64,000 nt of DNA from Enhydrobacter aerosaccus (GCA_903832005.1 CAIKZO010000028.1:1-64000), one strand, 5' to 3'. Shown: positions 11,442 to 20,610, counted from the first letter of the stretch. Numbers and translations: made by a program. Notes: generated by a model from the sequence alone, not told the origin.

Positions 11442-12406
11442 AGCGGATGCCAGCAGGCATAGAGCCCGCCCGCCTTCTCGGGATCGGCCAGCGGCGGCTT
11501 GGCGGCTTCGCACGCGTCGTCGGCATAACGGCAACGCGGCGCAAAGGAGCAGCCGGGCAACGGCCGTGTCGGATCGGGCGGACGGCCGGCGATCGCGGGC
11601 AGCGGTGTGTGTGGCGGCGTGTCGAGCTTGGGGATCGCCGCCAGCAGCGCCTCGGTATAGGGCATGCGCATGCGGGCGAAGAGCTGGCGGGTCGGCGCCC
11701 GCTCGACGACCCGGCCGGCATACATGACCGCCACCTCGTCGGTGCGGCCGGCGACGACGCCGAGATCGTGCGTGATCAGGATCATCGCCATCTGGCGGCG
11801 CTGCTGCTCGCGCGCCAGCAGGTCGAGGATCTGCGCCTGCACGGTGACGTCGAGTGCCGTCGTCGGCTCGTCGGCGATCAGCAGCTTCGGCTCGCACGAG
11901 AGCGCGATGGCGATCGCTACCCTCTGGCGCATGCCGCCCGAGAGCTGGTGCGGATACTGACGCAGGCGCTGCTCCGGCGCCGGGATGCCGACGGCGGCCA
12001 GCAGCTCCGCGCCGCGTTTGGTCGCAGCGATGCTCGACAGGCCGAGATGCACCTGCAGCGTCTCGACGATCTGCGTGCCAATGGTGAGCACCGGATTGAG
12101 CGAGGTCATAGGATCCTGAAACACCACGGCGAGTTCGGGCCCGCGCAACTTGCGCAGCGCCTCGGCCGGCAAGCGTGCGAGATCGCGCCCGCCGAGCATC
12201 ACGCGGCCGGTCAGCGCCGCGCGCTTGGGCAGCAACTGCAGGATGGCGCGCGACAGCATGGTCTTGCCACAACCCGATTCGCCCACCACGCCCAAGGTGC
12301 GGCCGGCCTCGACCTTCAAATCGACGCCATCGACCGCGCGCAGAAGGCCACGCGGCGTCGGCAGCTCGACGGCGACGTTCTCGATCGAGAGCAGCGGCTC
12401 GCTCAT
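11438..12406 (-). CDS. Peptide/nickel-type ABC transporter ATP-binding protein (DppD/OppD-like)
   Basis: This 322-residue ATPase starts at ATG 12406 ([15 protein letters not shown]). Walker A is [10 protein letters not shown]-loop [11 protein letters not shown], signature LSGGMRQR, Walker [13 protein letters not shown], and switch His ITHDLG. The C-terminal [17 protein letters not shown] segment is the typical OppD/DppD tail with cysteines. It pairs with the DppF-like ATPase to form the nucleotide-binding heterodimer. Overlaps of four bases on both sides show tight coupling. A longer N-terminal extension is open in frame but has no family match and lies antisense-like within the permease gene. 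Confidence 0.92.
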   Translation of the reverse strand: MSEPLLSIENVAVELPTPRGLLRAVDGVDLKVEAGRTLGVVGESGCGKTMLSRAILQLLPKRAALTGRVMLGGRDLARLPAEALRKLRGPELAVVFQDPMTSLNPVLTIGTQIVETLQVHLGLSSIAATKRGAELLAAVGIPAPEQRLRQYPHQLSGGMRQRVAIAIALSCEPKLLIADEPTTALDVTVQAQILDLLAREQQRRQMAMILITHDLGVVAGRTDEVAVMYAGRVVERAPTRQLFARMRMPYTEALLAAIPKLDTPPHTPLPAIAGRPPDPTRPLPGCSFAPRCRYADDACEAAKPPLADPEKAGGLYACWHPL

Positions 12407-13281
12407 AGCGCACCCGGCCGTGGATCGGTGAGCGCGCGCAGAGAATCGCCCACGACGTTGAAGGCCAGTACCGTGGCGAACATCACGCCGGCCGGCAGGA
12501 AGGCCAACCACGGCGCGAGATCGAGGCTCTCGCGGCCCTCGCCGATCATGCTGCCCCAGCTCGGCGCCGGTGGCGGCACGCCCAGGCCCAGGAAGGAAAG
12601 CGCGCCCTCGACGACGATAGTGACGGCGACGCCCAGCAGGAAGAAGGCGAGCAACGGCAGCGCCACGTTGGGCAGGATCTCGCGCAACAGGATGCGCGCA
12701 TCCGTGGCGCCAAGCGCGCGGGCCGCGACCACGAACTCACGCTCGGTCAGCGACAGCGTCACCGCGCGCGACACACGGGTGAAAGCGGGAATGCCCAGGA
12801 TGCCGATCACCAGCGTGAGGTTCAGCACCGACTGGCCGAGATAGGTCGTGACGGCCAGCGCAAACACCAGCGGCGGGAAGGCCAGCAGCACGTCGACACC
12901 GCCTACCGTCAGCGTCTCGAGCGGACCGCGGAAGTATCCCGCCAGCATGCCGAGGCAGCCGCCCACCAGCACGCCGATCACCGGCGCCAGCAGCCCGACG
13001 GTGAGCGAGATGCGCGCGCCGTAGATCAGGCGCGAGAGCATGTCCCGGCCGAGTTGATCGTTGCCCAGCCAGTGTTCGGCATCGGGCAGCGCCCGCTTGC
13101 CCAGCAGGTCCATGTCGGTCGGGCTGGGCAGCGGCAGCAAATTGGCGAAGATCGCCGCGAGCGCAATCAGCGCGATCCACCCAAGCGCCACAATGAACAG
13201 CGGTCCGAGCCGCCGCCGTCCGTTAGGCGCGGCCCCCTTAGGCGCGGCCCCCTTAGGCGCGGCCCCCTTAGGCGCGGCCAT
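12403..13281 (-). CDS. Peptide-type ABC transporter permease (DppC/OppC-like) with repeat N-terminus
   Basis: A 292-residue inner-membrane permease. After the N-terminus comes a first membrane helix (LFIVALGWIALIALAAIFANL), a periplasmic loop with HWLGNDQLGRDMLSRLIYGARISL, which is the OppC/DppC hallmark, and further helices with an EAA-type loop (VVAARALGATDARILLREILPN). It ends VVGDSLRALTDPR, also typical. The first 20 residues are four copies of AAPKG-like units encoded by a 15-base tandem repeat, which is not a feature of the family. The start ATG 13281 overlaps the end of the DppB-like gene by 14 bases. A downstream start would remove the repeat, but no better ATG or GTG was seen before the first helix. 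Confidence 0.9.
   Translation of the reverse strand: MAAPKGAAPKGAAPKGAAPNGRRRLGPLFIVALGWIALIALAAIFANLLPLPSPTDMDLLGKRALPDAEHWLGNDQLGRDMLSRLIYGARISLTVGLLAPVIGVLVGGCLGMLAGYFRGPLETLTVGGVDVLLAFPPLVFALAVTTYLGQSVLNLTLVIGILGIPAFTRVSRAVTLSLTEREFVVAARALGATDARILLREILPNVALPLLAFFLLGVAVTIVVEGALSFLGLGVPPPAPSWGSMIGEGRESLDLAPWLAFLPAGVMFATVLAFNVVGDSLRALTDPRPGAL
13223..13279. repeat. 15-base tandem repeat inside the DppC-like gene
   Basis: Three complete copies of TTAGGCGCGGCCCCC (13223-13237, 13238-13252, 13253-13267) and a fourth of 12 bases (13268-13279) occur in a row. The copies are identical, which points to recent slippage expansion. They encode the (AAPKG)n start of the permease and also cover the end of the upstream DppB-like gene. 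Confidence 0.92.
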
Positions 13282-14218
13282 GACGGATCCGCGGGTCGAG
13301 CACGGCGTAGAGCATGTCGACGATGAAGTTCACGATCACGAAGCCCACCGCCACGAACAGCACGACGCCCTGCAGGATAATGAAGTCGCGCGCATAGATC
13401 GCCGCGACCAGCAGGCGGCCGAGACCCGGCAGCGCGAAAATGGTCTCGACGATCAGCGCCCCGCCGATCAACCGGCCGATGTTGATGCCGGTCACGGTGA
13501 CGAGCGTGAGCGACGAGGGCTTCAACGCATGGACCAGCAGGATGCGCGCCGGCTTCAATCCCTTGGCCTTGGCCATGGCGATATAGTCTTCCTGCAGGGT
13601 CGCGATCATGTCCGAGCGCAGCACGCGCATCAGCACCGGCCACTCGGCGAAGGCGAGCGTCAGCGCCGGCAGCACGAAGCAGCGCAAATTGCCGATCGGA
13701 TCCTCGTCGAACGGCACATAGCCGGTCGCCGGCAGCCAGTTGAGCTGCACGGCGAACAGGTAGATGAGCAGGATCGCGACCATGAAAGACGGCAGCGAGA
13801 GCTTGCCGAAGGCCAGTCCGGTCAGGAACCGGTCAATCGCACTGCCCTGTTTCACGGCGCACAGGATGGCGAGCGGAATCCCGATCAACAGGCCCAGCAG
13901 CTCGGCCGACACCATCAGTTCGAGCGACACCGGCACCCTCTCGGAAACGGCATGCAGCACCGTCTCGCCGGTGCGGAAGGAGCGACCGAAGTCGCCCCGC
14001 AGCACGTCTCCCAGCCAGTAGAGGTAGCGCTGCCACAGCGGCAGATCGAGGCCCATCGTCTTGCGCAGGGCCGCGATCTTCTCCGGCGTCGCCTGGTCGC
14101 CCAGCATCGTGTAGGCGAGATCGCCCGGCAGCAGCGCTGCGATCAGGAAAGTGAGCAGGGTGACGGCGAGCAGGACCGGCAGCAGATAGAGCAGCCGTCT
14201 GCCCACGAACCTCGCCAC
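13268..14218 (-). CDS. Peptide-type ABC transporter permease (DppB/OppB-like)
   Basis: The protein has 316 residues when started at GTG 14218, giving M(V)ARFVGRRLLYLLPVLLAV. This GTG shares one base with the stop codon of the binding-protein gene (TAGTG), the kind of coupling seen across this operon; no ATG is available near. Family features: a first helix followed by LLPGDLAYTMLGDQATPEKI, WLGDVLRGDFGRSF, an EAA-like loop (YIAMAKAKGLKPARILLVHALKP), IGGALIVETIFALPGLGRLL and an end at DPRIRHG. It forms the channel together with the DppC-like permease. The open frame extends about 300 bases upstream, but that part lies over the binding-protein gene and has no match. Confidence 0.9.
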   Translation of the reverse strand: MARFVGRRLLYLLPVLLAVTLLTFLIAALLPGDLAYTMLGDQATPEKIAALRKTMGLDLPLWQRYLYWLGDVLRGDFGRSFRTGETVLHAVSERVPVSLELMVSAELLGLLIGIPLAILCAVKQGSAIDRFLTGLAFGKLSLPSFMVAILLIYLFAVQLNWLPATGYVPFDEDPIGNLRCFVLPALTLAFAEWPVLMRVLRSDMIATLQEDYIAMAKAKGLKPARILLVHALKPSSLTLVTVTGINIGRLIGGALIVETIFALPGLGRLLVAAIYARDFIILQGVVLFVAVGFVIVNFIVDMLYAVLDPRIRHGRA

Positions 14219-15744
14219 TACTCGATCCAGGCGCCGCCGAGCGAGATGACGCCGTTGTACATCTTGGGGATGCCCTTCACGGTCGACTTGCTGATCGCGT
14301 AGTAGGTGTTCTGGAAGGTCCAGAACCAGATCGCTTCCTTGTTGATCAGGCGCGCCATCGCGCAGTAGTCGTCGGTGCGCGCCTTGCGATCGCCGGTCAC
14401 CCTCGCGTGCTCCAGCAGCTTGTCGAGTTCGGGATTGGAGTAGTTCGCCAGCGCCACCGGGCTGCCGGTGTGGAAGTTGGCGTACATCTGCGGATCGGGA
14501 TCGGCGAGATCGACGATGCGCCACGGCGTCAGCTGGAACTGACGCTGGAAGGCGCGCGGCACGATCGTCGCCTGGTCGACCTGCTCAAGCTCCATATTAG
14601 CGCCGACCTGCTTCCAGAACTGCTGCAGCACCTGACCGATGGCGCGGCCGCGCGGCGTGGCCGTCAGGATCATCTTGAAGTCGACCGGCTTGCCGTACTC
14701 CTTCAGGAGTTCCTTGGCCTTGGCCGGATCGGTCGGCAGCGCGCCGTCGTCCTGGCACTTGACCCACGAGCCGTCGCCATAGGGATTGCTGGCTGGGCGG
14801 CTGAGACCATTGGTCAGCGCCTGCGACATCTTCTTGCGATCGATCGCCATGACCAGCGCCTGGCGCACCCTCACATCGTCGAAGGGCGGCGACTTGGTGT
14901 TGAAGGCATAGACCTGTGCACCGGAGCCGACATAGTCGTTCACGGTGAGCGCCGAATTCTTGCGCGCGCGCAGGATATTGTCCGATTCGAATTCGTCGGC
15001 CCACACGACGTCAGTTTCCTTCGACAGCAGGCTGGCGAAGCGCGACTGCGAATCGGGCAGCGGCCGGATCACGATGCGGTCGAGGTAGGGACGCTCCTTA
15101 TCCCAGTAGTTGGGGTTGCGCTCGAGCACGAGCCGGTCGCCCGCCGTCCATGACTTGATCACGAACGCGCCGGTGCCGACGGGATTGCGATTGTAGTCGT
15201 CGCCCTTGGCCTGGATGGCCGACGGCGACTGGATGACGTTGTTCGACGAGGGAATGGTGAGCGTGCCCGGCAGGTCGACGGCCGGATCGCGCAGGTTGAA
15301 GACGACGGTGAGATCGTCCTTCGCCTCGACGCTGATGTAGGACGAGATATAGAAGGCGCAGCGGCAGTTGTTCTTCGGATCCTTCTGGCGCGCGTAGTTC
15401 CAGGCCACGGCCTGGGCATTGAACGGCGTGCCGTCCTGGAACTTCACGTCCGGGCGCAGCTTGAAGGTCCAGGTCTTGAAGTCCTCGGTCGACGACCAGG
15501 AGAGCGCCAGCCGCGGCACCGGCTTGCCGTCCTTGTCCATGCCGACCAGCGTGTCGAAGATCAGGTCAGCGGCGATGTAGGCCGAGGTGTCGTAGACGCC
15601 GACCTTCAGCGGATCGAAGCCCGGGATGTCGAGTTCGACGCCGACGGTGAGCGTGCCGCCCTTCTTTTGCGCCAGCGCCGGGCTCGCGACCGCGGCCAAC
15701 AGCGCGACACCGGCGAGCGCGACGGTACGGATCATCGACTTCAT
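14218..15744 (-). CDS. Extracellular solute-binding protein family 5 (DppA/OppA-like)
   Basis: A 508-residue periplasmic receptor. The signal peptide MKSMIRTVALAGVALLAAVASPALA is followed by QKKGGTLTVGVELDIPGFDPL. Family 5 motifs include LIFDTLVGMDKDGKPVPRLALSW, FKLRPDVKFQDGTPFNAQAV, VRQALVMAIDRKKM and a late NYSNPELDKLLEHAR segment. It delivers the ligand to the DppBC-like channel; the family takes up peptides, nickel chelates, sugars or other small molecules. It lies 51 bases downstream of the feruloyl-CoA synthetase-like gene on the same strand, which raises the possibility that the ligand is an aromatic acid conjugate, but that is inference. Confidence 0.92.
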   Translation of the reverse strand: MKSMIRTVALAGVALLAAVASPALAQKKGGTLTVGVELDIPGFDPLKVGVYDTSAYIAADLIFDTLVGMDKDGKPVPRLALSWSSTEDFKTWTFKLRPDVKFQDGTPFNAQAVAWNYARQKDPKNNCRCAFYISSYISVEAKDDLTVVFNLRDPAVDLPGTLTIPSSNNVIQSPSAIQAKGDDYNRNPVGTGAFVIKSWTAGDRLVLERNPNYWDKERPYLDRIVIRPLPDSQSRFASLLSKETDVVWADEFESDNILRARKNSALTVNDYVGSGAQVYAFNTKSPPFDDVRVRQALVMAIDRKKMSQALTNGLSRPASNPYGDGSWVKCQDDGALPTDPAKAKELLKEYGKPVDFKMILTATPRGRAIGQVLQQFWKQVGANMELEQVDQATIVPRAFQRQFQLTPWRIVDLADPDPQMYANFHTGSPVALANYSNPELDKLLEHARVTGDRKARTDDYCAMARLINKEAIWFWTFQNTYYAISKSTVKGIPKMYNGVISLGGAWIE

Positions 15745-15795
15745 CCTTGTTCCTCCCAGAACAGACGGCCTTCAGCCATTCATTGGATGTGCACT

Positions 15796-17595
15796 CTAGG
15801 CGGAAACGATCGCGGAATCGACCGGTTCGGCGTAAAGGCGCGTAACGTCGGACGCGCGCCGCTCGAGCACGCGCCGTGCGTTGATCGAGCGCTTGTCGGT
15901 CACTTCGCCATCAGCCGGTGACGGCGGAAGATCGAGCGGCAGCAGGCGGCGGATGCGCGTGCTCGATCCGCTGCGCTCCCTGTTGAAGTCGGCCAAGCGG
16001 CGCGCGAGACCCTCCCGCCAGTCGCCCGTGCAGGCCGCCGGATCGAGCCACACCAGCGCGCCGAGCCAGGGCCGGTCGGGGGCCGCGATCACCAGCTCGC
16101 GCACGTACGGCTGCAGCGCGTCGAACAATTCGGTGCGCAAGGTGGTGGCGCGCACCCAGGTGCCGGAGCTGAGCTTGAACTCCTCCGACACGCGGCCGGC
16201 GAACTCGAGGCCCGCTTCCGGCCGCGTCTCGTCGACCCAGCGCGCGGCATCGCCGGTGCGGAAGAAGCCTTCTTCGTCGAAGGAGTCGGCCGTCGCCCGC
16301 GGATCGCGATAGTAGGCCGCCATCACGTTCGGACCTTTGACGCGCAGCTCATAGCGGTCGCCGGCGGGAACCAGCTTGGCGAACGAGCCTGGCGGCGGCA
16401 GGCCGAGCAGGCCCGAACGATCGACGTTCCAGTAGACCATCAAGCCGGTGCTGGTCGTCTCGGTCATGCCCCAGCCGCAGCCGAACGGCAGGCGCTCGCC
16501 CAGTTGCGACGTGGCGCTGCCCTGCAGCCGGTCGAAGCTCTCCTGCGGCAGCAGCGCGCCGCCGTAGCCCAGGCTGCGCATGTTCTTGAAGAATTTGGCG
16601 CGCAGGTCGGCGTCGCGTTCGAGCGCCGCCAGCAGCAGCGGATAGGCCATCGGCACGTTGCCGAAACTCGACGGCGAGAGTTCGCGCAGGTTCTCCAAGG
16701 TCTCCTCGAAGCGGCCCGGGATCGGCCGGCCGCCGTCGATGTACATCGAGCCCGCGATGCGTACGATGCTGCCGAGGTTCGCATTGCCGCCCCAGGTGTG
16801 ATGCCAGGGAAGCCAGTCGAGAGTCACGGCGATGCGCGAGTCGTCCAGCGGCTCGCCCACCATGCGGATCATCTCGGCAGAGGCGACGAGATTGCCGTGC
16901 GTGTTCAGCACGCCCTTGGGCAGACCGGTCGAGCCCGAGGTAAACAGGATCTTGGCCGGTGTGTCGGCAGTGAGATGCGTGCGCCGCTCGGCCACCGCGG
17001 CATCGATCGAGCTGTTGGTCAGCGCGCCGAACGGCAGGCCCTTCTTTCCATCGACCGTGATGATGCGCGCGCCGCGGGCCGCCGCGCGATCGAGCGCCGC
17101 GCCATAGGCCTTTGAGTCCTGCGCGAAAACCAGCGCCGGCTCGACGATCGACAACACGTGATCGAGCCGTGTGAACTCGCCCGACAAAGAGTAATTCGGC
17201 GAGACCGGCGCCACCAGGGCGCCGGCGCGCAGCGCACCGAACAGGAACAGCGCGTTCTCGAGACTGTTGTCCGACAGGATCGCGAGCGGCGGGCTGGACG
17301 GGCCGTAGCCCTGGGCGATCAGCCACGACGCCACGGCGCCAGTTTTCGCCCAAGCCTCCGCGTAGGTGAGGCGCTGCCACGCGCGGTCCAGGCCGCGTCG
17401 CTCGGCGAGCCATGTCACCTGCGGCCGGCGCTCGGCGGCGCGGCCCAGCAAGTCGACGATCAACGGCAGGTCCGGCGGCAGCGTGCGCGGCGAGGACAGG
17501 ACCAAAGTGCCGTCGGCGCGGCGATCGACCGACACTTCCGGCTTCGGCCGGTTGAGCTGCCGCATGGGCGCCGCCACCACGTCCGCACTCGTCAC
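15796..17595 (-). CDS. fcs: Feruloyl-CoA synthetase-like acyl-CoA ligase
   Basis: A 599-residue ANL-superfamily ligase. The ATP-binding loop FTSGSTGLPKGV spans about residues 217-228, followed by TLDWLPWHHTWGGN, which is characteristic of the feruloyl-CoA synthase subgroup, then GWGMTETTS (A5) and FFRTGDAARW (A7). K568 in GEVTDKRSINARR is the likely catalytic lysine. The enzyme activates a carboxylic acid to its CoA thioester through an acyl-AMP intermediate. Substrate choice among hydroxycinnamates and related acids is not decided by what is visible, and no enoyl-CoA hydratase/aldolase (ech) or vanillin dehydrogenase gene is nearby. It starts one base after the SGNH gene stop, so the two are one transcript. 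Confidence 0.82.
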   Translation of the reverse strand: MTSADVVAAPMRQLNRPKPEVSVDRRADGTLVLSSPRTLPPDLPLIVDLLGRAAERRPQVTWLAERRGLDRAWQRLTYAEAWAKTGAVASWLIAQGYGPSSPPLAILSDNSLENALFLFGALRAGALVAPVSPNYSLSGEFTRLDHVLSIVEPALVFAQDSKAYGAALDRAAARGARIITVDGKKGLPFGALTNSSIDAAVAERRTHLTADTPAKILFTSGSTGLPKGVLNTHGNLVASAEMIRMVGEPLDDSRIAVTLDWLPWHHTWGGNANLGSIVRIAGSMYIDGGRPIPGRFEETLENLRELSPSSFGNVPMAYPLLLAALERDADLRAKFFKNMRSLGYGGALLPQESFDRLQGSATSQLGERLPFGCGWGMTETTSTGLMVYWNVDRSGLLGLPPPGSFAKLVPAGDRYELRVKGPNVMAAYYRDPRATADSFDEEGFFRTGDAARWVDETRPEAGLEFAGRVSEEFKLSSGTWVRATTLRTELFDALQPYVRELVIAAPDRPWLGALVWLDPAACTGDWREGLARRLADFNRERSGSSTRIRRLLPLDLPPSPADGEVTDKRSINARRVLERRASDVTRLYAEPVDSAIVSA

Positions 17596-17596
17596 G

Positions 17597-18766
17597 TCAT
17601 TGCTCTTTCAGATCGAGCTTTTCCATCAGCGCGTCGGTCACCAGCGTATTCATCTTGGTCGTCGGGTGACCGTCGTGCGGGATGAAGTACTGGTCCCAGC
17701 CGGCGCGCGGTCCGAGCCGCTTGCGCACCGAGACCACCGGAATGCCGAGCGCCCGGATACCCTCGAAGGCCGGCAGGTACTGCAGGTCGGGCTGGTCCGC
17801 CGGTTCCTTCTCCGGGCCGTTGCTGAGCAGGACCAGCGGCGCGTCGTAGCGCTGCTTCACCAGCTCGGCGAGCTTCGCGATCAGCGCGACGTAGAGCCTG
17901 GTCTGCTCGCGCTCCATGTGGCTCTCCATGGCCCGGCCGACCCACGCCATGTTGGTGCGCGCGTAATAGGAGACGCCTTCCCACGGATGGGTCCAGCGAT
18001 AGCCACCGAAGCTGCCCGACCAGTGGAGCTTGCCGTCGCTGCCGAAGTCGTAGCGCGGCGAGCTGGCGAGCCAGCTGCCGTCGCCGGTCACGCGCCACAG
18101 CAGCGGCGGCGTCGCCCAGGCGACCACCGCGGAGACCTTGCCCACGACATACTTGTCGTAGGCACCCAGCTCCATCGCGCGCACGTAGTTGGTCGGCCCG
18201 TAGCCCGGCACGCCGAGATTGACCACATGGGCCGGCGGCTTCAGGCGGCGTGCGAACATCGACGGCACGGTGTCGCTGTCCTCGGCGCCCTCGGAGAACA
18301 TGTAGGAGTCGCCGATGAACAGCCAGGTCGGCCCCTGGTCGGACGAGCCCGGCACGGCGCGGCCGCCCAGCGCATCGATATGGTAGGTGACCTTGTAGAG
18401 CGGCTGTCCGTCGTAGACCGACGTCGCCACGACGGTCGTGTTGGGCCGCGGCTTGAAGCCGACGTCGGGATCCTGCGGGTACCAGTCGGGCGGCGTCTCG
18501 GTCTTGCTGGCGCCGACGTTGGGCGCGCTGGGGGCCAGGATCCAGAAAGCGCATTCGACGGCGGACATGGCGAACAGCAGGGAGGCAAAGGCCAGCGACG
18601 CATTGCGCAGGAACGGCCGGCGGAAGAGTACGACGCCCATCAGGCCCCATACCGCGCCCACGAGCAGTGCCCAGCCGGCGGAGAGCCAGATCAATGAAGC
18701 GACGAAGCCCGCGCCCAGAAGGACGGCCGGTACGGCGCGCTGAAGTTTTTCCCTGATCGCGACCAT
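17597..18766 (-). CDS. Membrane-anchored SGNH/GDSL-like hydrolase
   Basis: A 389-residue protein with two to three N-terminal membrane helices (about residues 12-80) followed by an SGNH-type domain. Block I is FIGDSYMFSEG with S154 as nucleophile, a block II glycine occurs in NLGVPGYGPTNYVR, a block III-like asparagine in LLSNGP, and block V is DGHPTTK with D365 and H367. Such domains cleave or transfer acyl groups; membrane-bound versions often act on cell-surface polymers, with the active site probably in the periplasm. It is the first gene of the ligase-transporter run, with a one-base gap to the ligase. Only 42 bases separate it from the divergent CoA-transferase gene. The substrate is unknown. 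Confidence 0.75.
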   Translation of the reverse strand: MVAIREKLQRAVPAVLLGAGFVASLIWLSAGWALLVGAVWGLMGVVLFRRPFLRNASLAFASLLFAMSAVECAFWILAPSAPNVGASKTETPPDWYPQDPDVGFKPRPNTTVVATSVYDGQPLYKVTYHIDALGGRAVPGSSDQGPTWLFIGDSYMFSEGAEDSDTVPSMFARRLKPPAHVVNLGVPGYGPTNYVRAMELGAYDKYVVGKVSAVVAWATPPLLWRVTGDGSWLASSPRYDFGSDGKLHWSGSFGGYRWTHPWEGVSYYARTNMAWVGRAMESHMEREQTRLYVALIAKLAELVKQRYDAPLVLLSNGPEKEPADQPDLQYLPAFEGIRALGIPVVSVRKRLGPRAGWDQYFIPHDGHPTTKMNTLVTDALMEKLDLKEQ

Positions 18767-18808
18767 CGGAGTAGGCTGCCGTCGTACGGGGTTGGAGAGG
18801 AAACATCA

Positions 18809-20020
18809 ATGGCCGGTCCGTTGCCTTTGCAGGGCTTGCGCGTCCTCGACCTGGCGAGCTTCATCGCCGGTCCCGTGGCGACCACGGTGCTGGGCGACTA
18901 CGGCGCCGACGTGATCAAGATCGAACCGCCGGGCGACGGCGATCCGCAGCGCAAGCTGGGACAGGCGCATTCGATTCCGCAGCACCCCGTCAACTTCTGC
19001 TGGCACCTGGTCAATCGCAACAAGCGGGCGATCGTGCTCGATCTCAAGAACGCCGACGGCCGCGCGGCCTTCGACCGGCTGGCGAAGACCGCCGACGTGA
19101 TGGTGGTGAACTTTCCGCTCAAGGTGCGCGAACGCCTGCGCATGCGCTACGCCGACGTGGCCTCGCTCAATCCGCGGCTCATCTACGCCTCGATGACCGG
19201 CTACGGCGAGCAGGGCCCGGATGCCGAGCAGCCCGGCTTCGACTCGACGGCGTTCTTCGCGCGCTCGGGCCTGCTCGATGCGTTGACCTACGAGAATGGC
19301 CCGCCCGCCTTCTCCCTGCCGGCACAGGGCGACCAGATGGCCGGCATGAACCTGTTCGCCGCGATCGCGATGGCGCTGCTGCATCGCGATCGCACCGGCC
19401 AGGGCAGCGAGGTCTCGACATCGCTGCACGCCGGCGGCCTGTGGTCGAACGCGATGCTGGCGCAGGGCGCGCTGCTCGGCGCTTTCGTGGCGCCGCGTCC
19501 GCCGCGCAACAAGCCGCGCAGCGCGCTGGCCAACCAATACCGCACGGCCGACAACCGCTGGATCCAGCTCACCATCGTGCGCGAGGACAAGCTCTGGCCG
19601 GAACTGCTCAAGGCCATGGAGCGTCTCGACCTGCTCGAGGACCCGCGCTTCCAGACCACGGAAAATCGCCGCGCGCATGCCAGCGAGCTGGCTGCGATCC
19701 TCGACCCGGTGTTCGCGGCCCTTCCCTGGCCGGAATGGAAGAAGCGCCTGCGCCGGCACGAGATCACCTTCGGCCTGCTGGGCGTGCTGCGCGATGTGCC
19801 CGACGACGAGCAGGCCGTGGCCAACGGCTCCGTCGTGCCGACCGAAGTCGACGAGATGCCGCGCTCGATCTCCGCGCCGATCCGCCTGTCCTTCGCGGCA
19901 GAGCCCGCGCCGCCCGGCCCCGGCCCCGCGCACGGCGCGCACACCGACGAAATCCTGGCCGAGCTGGGCTACGATGCCGACGAGATCGGCCGCCTGCGCG
20001 CGGCGGGTGCGTTGGGCTGA
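18809..20020 (+). CDS. Class III CoA-transferase (CaiB/BaiF family)
   Basis: A 403-residue protein starting MAGPLPLQGLRVLDLASFIAGP, the usual family opening. It continues with GDYGADVIKIEPPGDGDPQR, VNRNKRAIVLDLK, ADVMVVNF, and NPRLIYASMTGYGEQGP. The catalytic aspartate is D145 in PGFDSTAFFARSGL. The enzyme moves CoA between an acyl-CoA and a free carboxylate through an enzyme-bound anhydride/thioester. Length is normal. It is divergent from the SGNH-ligase-transporter operon with only 42 bases between, so the two transcripts probably share control, and a common aromatic or carnitine-like acid pathway is a reasonable guess. A 11-base inverted repeat follows its stop. Confidence 0.9.
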   Translation: MAGPLPLQGLRVLDLASFIAGPVATTVLGDYGADVIKIEPPGDGDPQRKLGQAHSIPQHPVNFCWHLVNRNKRAIVLDLKNADGRAAFDRLAKTADVMVVNFPLKVRERLRMRYADVASLNPRLIYASMTGYGEQGPDAEQPGFDSTAFFARSGLLDALTYENGPPAFSLPAQGDQMAGMNLFAAIAMALLHRDRTGQGSEVSTSLHAGGLWSNAMLAQGALLGAFVAPRPPRNKPRSALANQYRTADNRWIQLTIVREDKLWPELLKAMERLDLLEDPRFQTTENRRAHASELAAILDPVFAALPWPEWKKRLRRHEITFGLLGVLRDVPDDEQAVANGSVVPTEVDEMPRSISAPIRLSFAAEPAPPGPGPAHGAHTDEILAELGYDADEIGRLRAAGALG

Positions 20021-20026
20021 GGGCGG

Positions 20027-20058
20027 CGTCCATTAAACAAATGGAAATTTAATGGACG
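20027..20058. terminator. Hairpin after the CoA-transferase gene
   Basis: A perfect 11-base inverted repeat (CGTCCATTAAA at 20027-20037 and its complement at 20048-20058) with a 10-base AT-rich loop begins six bases after the stop codon. It lacks a T-run, so a terminator or a regulator-binding palindrome before the GFA gene are both possible. Confidence 0.45.
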
Positions 20059-20106
20059 TGGAGCCTGGGCCGAAAAATCGCCCGAGCCCGATCGAGGGAG
20101 ATGGAT

Positions 20107-20490
20107 ATGGATATGGCTGACGGAGGCTGCCTCTGCGGCGCCATTCGATTTGCGACCGACGGCGCGCCCAAATGGACGAGCTACTGCCACTGCACGAGCT
20201 GTCGTCGCCATACCGGCGCACCAGTCTCCGCCTACGCAGGCTTCGAGCGACTCAACGTGCGCTTCACCAAGGGCGAACCCGCCCGCTTCACCTCCTCGTC
20301 CGGCGTCCAGCGCGGCTTTTGCGCCATCTGCGGCTCGACGATTACTTACGAAGGCGAACGCTGGCCGACCGAAATCCACCTCCATGTCGGCGCCTTCGAT
20401 GATCCGGCGCCCTATTCGCCCAAGGGCCATGCCTTCGCCGACGAGCGCTTGGCGTGGCTGCATCTGGCAACGCCGCCTTTGCCAGACTAA
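20107..20490 (+). CDS. GFA/CENP-V domain zinc protein
   Basis: A small protein of about 127 residues. A strong ribosome site GAGGGAG (20094-20100) sits directly against ATG 20101, so the next ATG at 20107, with six bases of spacing, is preferred; the protein then starts MDMADGGCLCGAIRF. Zinc ligands are two cysteines in GGCLCG, three in YCHCTSC and two in CAICG. The GFA fold was named for glutathione-dependent formaldehyde-activating enzyme, but most members have no proven activity and a thiol-adduct role is only assumed. The window holds a second member at 29063. It probably is a single-gene transcript between the CoA-transferase and the molybdoenzyme genes. Confidence 0.87.
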   Translation: MDMADGGCLCGAIRFATDGAPKWTSYCHCTSCRRHTGAPVSAYAGFERLNVRFTKGEPARFTSSSGVQRGFCAICGSTITYEGERWPTEIHLHVGAFDDPAPYSPKGHAFADERLAWLHLATPPLPD

Positions 20491-20610
20491 TATTGCGTAT
20501 ATCGCACCTATAGTCAAGATAAAATGCGCTTATCGCCGTTAAGTTAAGAGCAGCAACCCCGCCAAATCGCCTCGCGTTAGCCCCCGTGCGGGTAACGAGG
20601 AGCGCGGGCG
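20491..20610. promoter_or_regulatory. AT-rich promoter region upstream of the molybdenum hydroxylase operon
   Basis: This gap is much richer in A+T than its surroundings. It has an interrupted palindrome TGCGTATATCGCA (20494-20506) overlapping a weak promoter-like pair, TTGCGT (20493-20498) and GATAAA (20518-20523) with 19 bases between. A ribosome site GAGGAGCG precedes ATG 20611. The palindrome could be an operator, but no regulator gene is next to it. Confidence 0.35.
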
